Source: Echinicola sp. 20G
GTDB taxonomy: Bacteria > Bacteroidota > Bacteroidia > Cytophagales > Cyclobacteriaceae
Reading direction: 5' to 3'
DNA: 64,000 nucleotides
Assembly (NCBI RefSeq): GCF_015533855.1
Contig: NZ_AP024154.1
Coordinates: forward strand, 3,292,501-3,356,500
Positions 26,094 through 34,304 of this stretch are shown piece after piece. Position numbers and translations under genes: made by a program. The notes under the pieces are model-generated. The model saw only the letters and a list, made by a program, of their open reading frames with translations. It ran no database searches and had not been told where the DNA came from. Numbering within the stretch: the first letter of the stretch is position 1; every line of letters begins with the position of its first letter.

Positions 26094-26531
26094 TTAAATG
26101 CCAATATCTTCATTCCAGAGTTCTGGTTTATCTTTGATAAAAGTGGCCATTAATTGTTTACACTCTTCATTATCGGCAACAATTACTTCGACCCCTCTTT
26201 CTTTGAGCAGGGCTTCTTCACCTAGAAAGGTTTTGTTTTCTCCTATGACAACTTTTGGGATTCCATACAGTAGAATAGTTCCTGAGCACATTGGGCAAGG
26301 GGAAAGCGTGGTGTATAGTGTACACTCTTGGTATACTTTGGCTGGGAGTCTCCCTGCATTTTCGAGTGCATCCATTTCACCATGCAATATCGCGCTGCCT
26401 TGTTGCACCCGGCGGTTGTGTCCTTTTCCAATGACTTTTCCATTGTGGACCAAAACGGAGCCAATAGGAATACCTCCCTCTTCATAACCTTTTTTGGCCT
26501 CTATAATAGCTTCTAAAAGAAAATTATCCAT
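26094..26531 (-). CDS. Cytosine deaminase of the yeast Fcy1 type
   Basis: A 145-residue zinc-dependent deaminase. The zinc and catalytic residues are His50 and Glu52 (ILHGEMDALENAGRL) and Cys79, Cys82 (TTLSPCPMCSG). Unlike TadA or guanine deaminase, the sequence tracks the fungal cytosine deaminase Fcy1 along its length: ALENAGRL, LYTTLSPC, LLYGIPKVVIGEN, the NKTF segment, and the C-terminus KDKPELWNEDIGI, with the same His-to-Cys spacing of 29. It should convert cytosine to uracil for pyrimidine salvage. Activity on other amino-pyrimidines is possible. The annotation nucleoside deaminase would be the cautious alternative. Confidence 0.85.
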   Translation of the reverse strand: MDNFLLEAIIEAKKGYEEGGIPIGSVLVHNGKVIGKGHNRRVQQGSAILHGEMDALENAGRLPAKVYQECTLYTTLSPCPMCSGTILLYGIPKVVIGENKTFLGEEALLKERGVEVIVADNEECKQLMATFIKDKPELWNEDIGI

Positions 26532-26914
26532 GGTATGTCTTTGAATTTGCGATGATAGTGGGTATGTATTATTCGTTAAACCTAATTAGTTCAAAGTAGA
26601 TTTAATAATAAAATAGCAAGAAAATTAATCATGTTTTAGTGCAATAAGCTAGTTGGAAAAGATAGGAAGATAGAAGAAAAATATTTGCATAAAAGATGAA
26701 GCTTGGAGAAAATATAAATTTCTGATAAGTTTAATAAGACATAAAAATAAGTGTGCTTTATTGTAGCCTTCCAAGAAATGCCAAATTTATAGATTGTTTT
26801 TGTTATTAAATACAAAAAATACGTCATGAAGAATTGCAAAAATGTGATAAAATTAGAACTTTGCTGTCTGTTTTAAATGTTGATTACCGATAACAGATTT
26901 CTATTTTTAGTATA
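26532..26914. other. Intergenic region between divergent genes
   Basis: 383 bases, strongly A+T rich, separating the deaminase start (minus strand) from the sensor kinase start (plus strand). It must hold both promoters, but I see no good TAnnTTTG element. A 67-codon minus-strand reading frame at 26636-26839 has low-complexity, Phe/Tyr/Lys/Ile-rich content as expected of random A+T-rich sequence and is not called. Confidence 0.5.
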
Positions 26915-28678
26915 ATGGAATTTACTCTTGGCGCATATTCGCTTTCATTGCTGGTTTTTGCTGTTTTTACCCTTTTATTATCGGTATTAGTTTTTACTCG
27001 TCTTAGCAAAGATGTCAGGTGGTTTGGTGCTATGATGTTGGCAGTAACTGTATGGGCGGCGGTTGATGGGATTATGGTAGCAGAGGATAGCCTTGACCGA
27101 ATGCTGTTTCTGGTAAATTTTGAATATGTAGGGATTGCTTTGGTTCCAGTATTTTGGATGTTATTTGTCCTTCGATTTGTGGGGAAGGATCAGTGGCTTA
27201 CCAAACCCTTGGTTGCAGCCCAGTTTGTCTTTCCTCTGCTTACCCTTATTATGGTGTGGACCAATAATTTGCACCATCTTCACTACAAATCAGCTCAACT
27301 TATTGAGGTAAATGGCTTATATGGCCTCATAACTTCCAAAGGGCCGTGGTATATCATACATACGACTTATTTCTACTCCTTAATGATATTGGGGATGGTG
27401 TTGATGGTGAAGCGGTGTTTTGAAACTGAAGGGATTTACAGAAAGCAAACGATTATTGTTCTCATTGGCACGGCAGTGCCTTGGTTGGCCAATATCCTTG
27501 TGGTTTTTCAGGTTGAGCCTTTCAATGGTTTTGACCCAACTCCTTATGGTTTTGTGATAACAAGTTTTATTGTTGTTTTCGGTTTTTTGGAGTTACGGTT
27601 ATTTGATGTTGGTCCGATTGCCAGAAACAAAGTTATTGATTCTATCAAGGAAGGGATGCTAGTACTTGATGTGGAAAGCCGGATGGTAGACTTCAATCCT
27701 CGTATGTTATGGATACTTCAAAAAACAAAGGGTGAATTGACAGGGAAACCTTTTAAAGTGTTGGGTTTCAAAGGAGAGCATTGGGATGAGATCCCCCAAA
27801 GCCAAAAGGAACATTATTCAATGGAAGTAGAGATGGATGTCAGGGGAGAAAAATGCTATTATGCAGTGAGTTGCAAGCTTCTAAAGGATGGAAATGAGGA
27901 TATTAGAGGACGCTTGGTGATGTTCAGGGATGTGACGCAGTTTGTGATGGACCAACAGAGGTTGGAACTTCAAGCGAAAGAGCTAGGGGAATTGAATAAT
28001 ACAAAAGATCGATTGCTTTCAATAATTTCACATGATATGAGGGGGCCGCTCAATACCTTGACACAATTTTTGGAAATGACGGATGCCGGTGTGATCACTG
28101 ATGAAGAGCTGAAAGCCATGATGCCTAGATTTGCTGAAAACCTAAAGCACGTTTCCGGCTTTCTTGAAAATTTGTTGGTTTGGGCAAAGGGTCAACTTAA
28201 AGGTGAGAATATAGAAAAAGTAGATTTTGATATTACCATTGAAATAAAAGCAGTCTTGGAGCTTTTTGAGGCTTCTTACGAAAATAAAGGTATTTGTGTC
28301 AATTTTGATCAGACGAAGCAAGTGATAGTAAATGCTGATGAAAATATGATCAAGTTAGTAATCAGAAATTTGCTGAGTAACGCCGTTAAGTTTTGTGATT
28401 CAGGTGATAAGATAGATATCATTTTAGATGCTAAAGAAGATGAACTTATTGTCTCAGTAAAGGATACTGGGGTGGGCATTGAAAAAGATAATATTCCTTT
28501 GATCTTTTCCAGTGAGGCCTTTACCACATTTGGCACGCAAAAGGAAAAAGGCACAGGTTTAGGACTGATGCTAACAAAGGATTTTGTGGAGAAGAATGGA
28601 GGAGAGATTCATGTTGAGAGCAAATTGGGCGAGGGTACCGTTTTTTGCTTTACAGTACCCCTTTCCAAGGCAAATTAA
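26915..28678 (+). CDS. Sensor histidine kinase with N-terminal 7TM domain and PAS domain
   Basis: A 587-residue membrane kinase. The first about 225 residues form seven hydrophobic segments of the 7TM histidine-kinase N-terminal type; the loop AVDGIMVAEDSLDRMLFLVNFEY between segments is characteristic. A PAS domain follows (about 235-340, VIDSIKEGMLVLDVESRMVDFNPR). The phosphoacceptor is His373 in IISHDMRGPLNTL, and the ATPase part has NLLSNAVKF (N box), DTGVGIEKD (G1) and GTGLGLMLTKDFVEKNGG (G2). No response regulator gene is adjacent, so it is an orphan here. It converges with the sugar permease gene, seven bases away, and its signal is unknown. Confidence 0.92.
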   Translation: MEFTLGAYSLSLLVFAVFTLLLSVLVFTRLSKDVRWFGAMMLAVTVWAAVDGIMVAEDSLDRMLFLVNFEYVGIALVPVFWMLFVLRFVGKDQWLTKPLVAAQFVFPLLTLIMVWTNNLHHLHYKSAQLIEVNGLYGLITSKGPWYIIHTTYFYSLMILGMVLMVKRCFETEGIYRKQTIIVLIGTAVPWLANILVVFQVEPFNGFDPTPYGFVITSFIVVFGFLELRLFDVGPIARNKVIDSIKEGMLVLDVESRMVDFNPRMLWILQKTKGELTGKPFKVLGFKGEHWDEIPQSQKEHYSMEVEMDVRGEKCYYAVSCKLLKDGNEDIRGRLVMFRDVTQFVMDQQRLELQAKELGELNNTKDRLLSIISHDMRGPLNTLTQFLEMTDAGVITDEELKAMMPRFAENLKHVSGFLENLLVWAKGQLKGENIEKVDFDITIEIKAVLELFEASYENKGICVNFDQTKQVIVNADENMIKLVIRNLLSNAVKFCDSGDKIDIILDAKEDELIVSVKDTGVGIEKDNIPLIFSSEAFTTFGTQKEKGTGLGLMLTKDFVEKNGGEIHVESKLGEGTVFCFTVPLSKAN

Positions 28679-28685
28679 AGGTTGA

Positions 28686-30041
28686 TTAATTATTGATTTT
28701 TTGAACAATGTCATCTTTATCATCAACGAAGTAAACGCACAAGGCAGCAATAATCAACATTATTCCAGCAGTGAAAATTGCATAAACAGCTTGCCCTCCG
28801 TAAAATTGTTTGACGATAAAGCCTCCCACAAATCCATTTAATATTTGAGGAGCTGTGATAAAGAAGTTGAAGATCCCCATGTAAACCCCCATTTTTTTGG
28901 CTGGGATAGATCCTGCGAGAATCGCATAGGGCATGGCCAATATACTTGCCCAGGCAATACCAACTCCAATCATGGAAATATTAAGGAGCCATTTCATATC
29001 AGCGTTTGTAATCCATATAATAGAGATAAGCCCTAATCCACCTGCGATCAAACAGATAGCATGGGTCATTTTACGACCAATTTTTGCTGCCACTATGGGT
29101 AGGGCCAGAGCAAAGACAGCCGAAACAAGGTTGTAGACCCCGAATATTACGCCTACATAGTTGCCTGCCTCGTTAAATTCAAAAGACGAGCGATCAGAGG
29201 CTTGTAAGCCCCAAACATGTTGGGCTAAAGTGGGAGTAGTAAACACCCACATTGAAAATAAAGCAAACCAAGAGAAAAACTGAACCAATCCCAACTGTCT
29301 CATGGTTTTTGGCATTTTCCAAAAATCAGTGAAAATGGCCAAAATGCCTTTTTCTTCTTGCTGACTGGATTCATTAATGATCATTTCTGGGGGCTCTTCA
29401 GTTGTTCTAAGTACAGTCCAAAGAATGGAAACAACGAGAATAGTAGCTCCTACAAGAAAAGCCCAAATCACATTAAGAGGCACAATGCCTTCTTGTGCGG
29501 TGGTGGATATATTGAACCACTCAGTCAAAACGTAAGGCAACCAGGAGCCAATAACAGCGCCCAAACCGATTAACAAGGTTTGTACAGCAAAACCTAAAGT
29601 TCTCTGATCAGTTGGTAGCTTGTCCGCTACCAGAGCCCTGAAAGGTTCCATGGCGATGTTAAATGAAGCATCCATGATCATAAGAAAACCAGCTCCTACC
29701 CATAGGGCAGGCAGGAATGCTACGAACAATGCTGCGTTGGGCATTAAGATCAGGCCAATGGCAGCCAAGAGTGCACCCGCTAGAAAGTAAGGTCTTCTTC
29801 TGCCCAGCTTGGTCCAAGTACGGTCGCTGTAGTGACCTATGATGGGTTGAACAATCATTCCAGTAATCGGGGCCACAAGCCAGAAAAGGGATAAATGCTC
29901 TACGTCAGCACCAAAGGTTTGGAGAATTCTACTGGCATTGGCGTTTTGTAGGGCAAAGCCCATTTGAATGCCCAAAAAGCCGAAACTCATGTTCCAGATT
30001 TGCCAAAAACTCAGCTTTTTCTTGTGTGTTTTGGGTTGCAT
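28686..30041 (-). CDS. MFS sugar permease (GPH/SLC45-like), probable maltose/maltodextrin transporter
   Basis: A 451-residue, 12-helix major facilitator. The loop SDRTWTKLGRRRPYFLAGA has the D-R-x-x-x-x-G-R-R-R-P motif of the GPH/SLC45 sugar:cation symporters, and VADKLPTDQRTLGFAVQ fits the same group. Caulobacter MalY and related Bacteroidota proteins of this type import maltose or maltodextrins across the inner membrane. The GH31 alpha-glucosidase gene lies 77 bases upstream on the same strand and the starch locus begins beyond it, so an alpha-glucoside substrate is a firm contextual inference. The gene ends seven bases from the stop of the convergent kinase gene. Confidence 0.87.
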   Translation of the reverse strand: MQPKTHKKKLSFWQIWNMSFGFLGIQMGFALQNANASRILQTFGADVEHLSLFWLVAPITGMIVQPIIGHYSDRTWTKLGRRRPYFLAGALLAAIGLILMPNAALFVAFLPALWVGAGFLMIMDASFNIAMEPFRALVADKLPTDQRTLGFAVQTLLIGLGAVIGSWLPYVLTEWFNISTTAQEGIVPLNVIWAFLVGATILVVSILWTVLRTTEEPPEMIINESSQQEEKGILAIFTDFWKMPKTMRQLGLVQFFSWFALFSMWVFTTPTLAQHVWGLQASDRSSFEFNEAGNYVGVIFGVYNLVSAVFALALPIVAAKIGRKMTHAICLIAGGLGLISIIWITNADMKWLLNISMIGVGIAWASILAMPYAILAGSIPAKKMGVYMGIFNFFITAPQILNGFVGGFIVKQFYGGQAVYAIFTAGIMLIIAALCVYFVDDKDDIVQKINN

Positions 30042-30118
30042 TTAACTTAATTAGGTTATTAAAAAGATAGCCGTAAGACTTGCAATCTTACAGCTATTCA
30101 ATGGATTCATAACAATGG

Positions 30119-32548
30119 TTATCTGTCAAATCTAAGATTTATTTCTTGATCTACATTTTCAACCTTTACACTTGGAAGCTTAGGAGTTTCGATGAAAGGA
30201 AGACAATTGTCCGGCAAGGGATCAAAATCAGTAAGTTTGGAAAGAAAAGCCATAGGCTTGTTTGCGATGGTTAAATCCTGATTATTTAAATTGACATGCT
30301 CTATTTCAAAACCATGGAAAATGATTTCTATTTGTTTAAAAGCAGAAGCGTATTCTCCTTCAGCTTTTGAGATGGTCAAGGTTTGGATATCGCTATTCAA
30401 AGTGATTTTTCTCCTGTGATAGTCCCCTGTTTTATAGGCCAAACTTTTACCATCATCTTCATAGTGTAAATATTCGGATTCACCAGTTCCTTTGTATAAA
30501 TGGAGTCTAAGCACACCATCATGAGTCTCTTCAGTATGTGAAACTGGAGACTGCATAGGAATAATAGCTCCTGCTTTTACTAAGACTGGAAGGTAATTGA
30601 TCGGTGAATCTTGGTAGATGGTTTGCTTTCCTTGATGCTTTGTGTCATCATATAAGTAGTACCAACTTCCTTCTGGGAGGTAAACTTTAGTGATTTCCTT
30701 AAAACTTTCGGTGGGTGCTACCAAAAAACTATCACAGAAAAGATACTGATTCTGAAACCTTCCGTCATATACCAAATGATCATGAGGATAATCGATGGCA
30801 AGACTTTTGGTTAGTGGAAGTCCATTTTGACTACTCTTATAAAAAGAGCCATAGATCAAAGGCAATAGTTGATATCGAAGTTTGATGTAATTTCTTGAAA
30901 TTTCTTCCACTTCTTCTCCAAAAGACCAAGGCTCCGCAGCATTGCTATTGATCATGGAGTGGGCCCGATAAAGCGGGGAAAAGGCAGCAATGCTTATCCA
31001 TCTGGCAAAAAGTGATTTGCTGGCTTCACCACAAAACCCGCCTACATCATAGCCAGCAAAAGCTACTCCGCTAATGCCCAAACTATTAACCAGTCGGACT
31101 CCTGCTAACATATGTTCTTCACTCGCCACATTGTCTCCTGTCCAGGCAGCAGCATGACGTTGGATTCCAGAAAAGCCAGCTCTGGTGAGTACAAAAGGGC
31201 GCTCTTGGCCATTGTTGTAAGCGCCTTCCTGTGCGGCTCGGGCCATTTGCATTCCATAGATGTTCCTTGCTTTTCTGTGGCTTACTTGCTCACCTTCATA
31301 TTCGAAGTTGATGAGGTTAGGCGTATGTTGTCCCCAAGAAGCGGGTTCATTCATGTCTGTCCAAAAACCATCCACCCCAGCATCTGTATAAAAAGCCATT
31401 TTTTCAGCCCACCATTTTCTGGTTTTTTCTGCAGTAAAATCAGGGAAAGCACACCATCCCGGCCAAACCTGTCCCTCATAAGTTTCTCCATCAGGGTACT
31501 TTAAGAATAAGTCTTCTTCAACCCCTTCTGTGTAAGGAGCATAACCATTTTCTACTTTGATGCCTGGATCCATAATGACTACAACCTTAAAGCCTTTTGC
31601 CTTAAGTGAGCTGACCATAGCTTTCGCATCCTGGAATTTCTCACCATCGAATGTAAAGACTTTGTACTTTTCCATGTGATGAATATCCAAATAGATTACA
31701 TCTCCAGGGATATCCTTATCTCTAAAGGTTTTGGCTAGGGTTTGAACTTCTGATTCCGGATAGTAGCTGTATCGGCATTGTTGGTAACCAAGCGCCCAGA
31801 TAGGGGGCAAACTTAACTTACCTGTAAGCTCAGTGTAAGCTGAGATGATATTTTCGATTTTCTCTTCATGGAAGAAGTAGTAATCCATGTCTCCATCCTC
31901 TGCTGAGAAATAGGAAAAACGTCTGTTGGAAGCCCCAAAGTTAAAGACTGACTTATGAGTATTGTCCAAATATATACCATATGCACCCTGTTGGTGAACC
32001 CCAATATAAAATGGAATGGACATGTATAGCGGGTCATCATTTACTCCGTAGGCAAAATAGTCTGTGTTCCAGTTGGTAAATGCCTGCCCGGCACGGTCCA
32101 ATCCGCCTGTTTTCTCACCCAAACCAAGGAACCGTTCATTGGGTTGAAGTTTTTTATAATTGCTTACTTCCGTTCCCAGCCAAGAGACACCAAAGGCATG
32201 ATCATCTTGATTCAACAGGTTTCCTTTTTGATCATAGAATGAAAGTGCCCATTGATCCTTGTTGATAGTGAGTTTAATTTTGGCAGTTTCAAGGGAAATG
32301 GATGTATCGTTTTCCGTAATCTGGAAAGGATGATCTTCCAACGGAGACTTGATTACACTATAGGGGTTTGGAGAAAAAGAATCAGATTGGGTAAGTCTAA
32401 CCCTGATGGTATGGTCAGCGTAAATGCTGATCATGAATTGAGCATTGGCGGTCTGTCCGATTATACCAGATGGTGTTTGGTTCCACGAAATAAGCCTTCC
32501 AGCTGACATGTTTTGAGCAGGGTTGTTGCTAGTTGCTACAGTAGTCAT
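30119..32548 (-). CDS. Glycoside hydrolase family 31 alpha-glucosidase
   Basis: An 809-residue GH31 enzyme. The nucleophile is Asp398 in GFWTDMNEPA and the acid/base is Asp472 in AAWTGDNVASEEHML; both are in the canonical family context. An N-terminal galactose-mutarotase-like domain precedes the barrel, and a beta-sandwich follows it. There is no signal peptide, so it probably acts in the cytoplasm on sugars brought in by the neighbouring permease, releasing glucose from the non-reducing ends of maltodextrins. Some GH31 members are alpha-xylosidases or transglucosidases, but the starch context favours alpha-glucosidase. Length is typical for bacterial GH31. Confidence 0.93.
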   Translation of the reverse strand: MTTVATSNNPAQNMSAGRLISWNQTPSGIIGQTANAQFMISIYADHTIRVRLTQSDSFSPNPYSVIKSPLEDHPFQITENDTSISLETAKIKLTINKDQWALSFYDQKGNLLNQDDHAFGVSWLGTEVSNYKKLQPNERFLGLGEKTGGLDRAGQAFTNWNTDYFAYGVNDDPLYMSIPFYIGVHQQGAYGIYLDNTHKSVFNFGASNRRFSYFSAEDGDMDYYFFHEEKIENIISAYTELTGKLSLPPIWALGYQQCRYSYYPESEVQTLAKTFRDKDIPGDVIYLDIHHMEKYKVFTFDGEKFQDAKAMVSSLKAKGFKVVVIMDPGIKVENGYAPYTEGVEEDLFLKYPDGETYEGQVWPGWCAFPDFTAEKTRKWWAEKMAFYTDAGVDGFWTDMNEPASWGQHTPNLINFEYEGEQVSHRKARNIYGMQMARAAQEGAYNNGQERPFVLTRAGFSGIQRHAAAWTGDNVASEEHMLAGVRLVNSLGISGVAFAGYDVGGFCGEASKSLFARWISIAAFSPLYRAHSMINSNAAEPWSFGEEVEEISRNYIKLRYQLLPLIYGSFYKSSQNGLPLTKSLAIDYPHDHLVYDGRFQNQYLFCDSFLVAPTESFKEITKVYLPEGSWYYLYDDTKHQGKQTIYQDSPINYLPVLVKAGAIIPMQSPVSHTEETHDGVLRLHLYKGTGESEYLHYEDDGKSLAYKTGDYHRRKITLNSDIQTLTISKAEGEYASAFKQIEIIFHGFEIEHVNLNNQDLTIANKPMAFLSKLTDFDPLPDNCLPFIETPKLPSVKVENVDQEINLRFDR

Positions 32549-32906
32549 TTGGGTGTAATTAATGATTGATCTTAAATGATATAATTATTACAGCCCTCCT
32601 AGGGTAGGATTTGGAGACAGCTAAAAAAACCTGTTTTTGCTTTGCTGGTGACGGACAGCTTATTGCTTAAAGTGCAGGTTATGAATCGCTAAGTTAAAAA
32701 GTAAAATGAAAGTAAAAAACTATATTATGTGGCTCATTTCTTTATATGGCCATTTTTGTCCTGATTTAATCTATCAAATGGCGGTTGATAACTTAATTCA
32801 ATCGTGTGCATAGAATTTTCGTAAAAAATAAAAATATTTTATGCGCCTCTCTTTGCTTTGCAATATTTAGATTAGCTAAACCTTATTCAACTAGCTTTGA
32901 TAAGAG
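32549..32906. other. Intergenic region upstream of the GH31-permease operon
   Basis: 358 bases between the start of GH31 (minus strand) and the end of the LacI gene (also minus). It must contain the GH31 promoter, although I find no consensus -7 element. A small perfect hairpin TCCTA-GGG-TAGGA (32597-32609) lies about 50 bases upstream of the GH31 ATG and could be an operator or part of the leader. No copy of the AAACGTTT palindrome found next to susC is visible here. Confidence 0.5.
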
Positions 32907-33938
32907 TTACGATTTCCTTAAGGAAGAACCTCTGACAATTACTTGTGTTTCCAGGACTTCCGTTTTTCCTTGAAAAGCTTCTTCTGATTCTTTGTCTATC
33001 ATATCCAAAAGTAAGCCGGCCGCTATTTCTCCAATCTTAAACCCGGGCTGTGATACTGTCGAAAGTGGAGGATCAATCATGGAGGAAAACTGCCAATTGC
33101 TAAAGCCTACGGCTCCGAAATCCTCAGGAACGCTTAGTCCTAAAGATTTTGCAGCTTTTATGGCCCCAGCCGCAGCAATATCATTGGATGCAAATACGGC
33201 ATCAGGTCGATCTTTTCCTTTCAGTAGTTGTAAAGAAAAGGTTTCGCTTTCCTCGGATGTTCCTAGCGGACAAGGAATAATCCAGTCTTCACGAGCTGGT
33301 ATATTAGCTTCTTTTAGTGCCTTAAGATAGCCGTCTTGTCTGTCTTTGCTTATTTTAAGGTTTTTTGGGCCAGCCAGATGTACGATTTTTGAATACCCCT
33401 GGTCAATCAAGTGTTTTACCGCTGAATAAGCTCCAGAAAAATCATCTACAGTTACGTTGATAGTGTTTTGTAAATCAGGTATTCTGTCAAAAAAAACGAT
33501 AGGGTAGTTGTAATCCATTAATTTTTGAAAATGCTCAAAGCTGTTGGTTTCTTTACTATAGCTCACCAACAATCCATCAATTTGATTGGTAATCATGGTC
33601 TCTACGGCTGCTTTTTCCCTTTCAAGGCTTTCGTTGGTTTGCAGCAAGATTACATTATAGCCATTGGCGTAGGCGACTTCTTCAATTCCGCTGATTACTG
33701 TGCTAAAGAAAAAATGGACTACTTCTGGAATGATTACACCTATAGTAGATGATTTACTTTTTCTAAGACTGAGTGCCACTGCATTGGGACGGTAATTAAG
33801 CTCTTTAGCCAGCTCTTTTACCTTTTCCTTTGTCTCTTTACTGATTCCTGGATAATCTTTTAGAGCTCGGGAGACAGTAGAGGAAGAAATGTTAAGAGCT
33901 TTGGCGATATCTTTAATTGTGGCTTGTCCTAGTTTCAT
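32907..33938 (-). CDS. LacI-family transcriptional regulator of the glucan locus
   Basis: About 343 residues. The N-terminal helix-turn-helix reads QATIKDIAKALNISSSTVSRALKDYPGISKETKEKV, a clear LacI-type DNA-binding head, followed by the hinge helix NAVALSLRKSKS and a periplasmic-binding-protein-like sensor domain (IDGLLVSYSKE, AVFASNDIAAAGAIKAAKSLG). It probably binds a maltodextrin-type sugar and controls the flanking starch genes; the divergent position beside susC supports this. I start at the ATG at 33938, since the reading from 33992 adds 18 residues of basic, non-conserved sequence before the HTH. Confidence 0.92.
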   Translation of the reverse strand: MKLGQATIKDIAKALNISSSTVSRALKDYPGISKETKEKVKELAKELNYRPNAVALSLRKSKSSTIGVIIPEVVHFFFSTVISGIEEVAYANGYNVILLQTNESLEREKAAVETMITNQIDGLLVSYSKETNSFEHFQKLMDYNYPIVFFDRIPDLQNTINVTVDDFSGAYSAVKHLIDQGYSKIVHLAGPKNLKISKDRQDGYLKALKEANIPAREDWIIPCPLGTSEESETFSLQLLKGKDRPDAVFASNDIAAAGAIKAAKSLGLSVPEDFGAVGFSNWQFSSMIDPPLSTVSQPGFKIGEIAAGLLLDMIDKESEEAFQGKTEVLETQVIVRGSSLRKS

Positions 33939-34076
33939 GATTAAATTAGACTTTTCTAAGAACCTAAGATAATATTTTTGTTTGTCTTTCAAATAGTGGC
34001 TAAAAATGTAAAATGATTCATATTGTCCGAAAATGCGAAAATTGAACTTTTGTAAGTTGAAAAATCATATCCCTAT

Positions 34077-34100
34077 GAAAACGTTTGCGGTGACGTTTGC
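34077..34100. promoter_or_regulatory. Candidate LacI-family operator
   Basis: GAAAACGTTTGC (34077-34088) has five of six complementary pairs around a central CG, with a perfect AAACGTTT core, the shape expected of LacI-family operators. The right half-site ACGTTTGC repeats at 34093-34100, exactly 12 bases on. The site lies about 140 bases upstream of the regulator start and 205 bases upstream of the susC start. Binding by the adjacent regulator is inferred. Confidence 0.55.
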
Positions 34101-34217
34101 ATGAAAAAAAGTCAATTTTTTTGTTTCGGAAATGTTGCTCAGGAGTATTGATTTGCCTAATATTTAGATACCAATCAGAGAAAATGACTGATTTGGCCGG
34201 AAATGAAGATTTTAAAC

Positions 34218-34258
34218 AAAATTCTAAGTTTACGGTTAAATTGTAAAATTCTAAGTTT
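34218..34258. repeat. Pair of 14-bp direct repeats upstream of susC
   Basis: AAAATTCTAAGTTT occurs at 34218-34231 and again at 34245-34258, identical over all 14 bases with a 27-base period. They sit 45-90 bases before the susC start. They could be activator sites or an effect of local duplication in A+T-rich DNA. Confidence 0.6.
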
Positions 34259-34304
34259 TAATTTACTCTGAAGAAATTAACAATTAATCCAAAAACAAAC
34301 CATT

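Larger units (their letters stand above)
33939..34304. other. Regulatory region between the LacI gene and susC
   Basis: 366 bases between divergent genes. Contents that can be pointed to are an AAACGTTT palindrome with a repeated ACGTTTGC half-site (34077-34100), an imperfect hairpin CCAATCAG / CTGATTTGG (34171-34196), and two copies of AAAATTCTAAGTTT 27 bases apart (34218-34231, 34245-34258). No textbook -7 element stands out upstream of susC. Confidence 0.55.

Noticed and set aside
26636..26839. A 67-codon minus-strand reading frame in the intergenic region
   Set aside because: Its composition is what random A+T-rich DNA gives, with no recognisable domain, and it lacks a convincing start context.
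31112..31504. A 130-codon plus-strand reading frame inside GH31
   Set aside because: It is antisense to the catalytic region of GH31 and has no recognisable motif.
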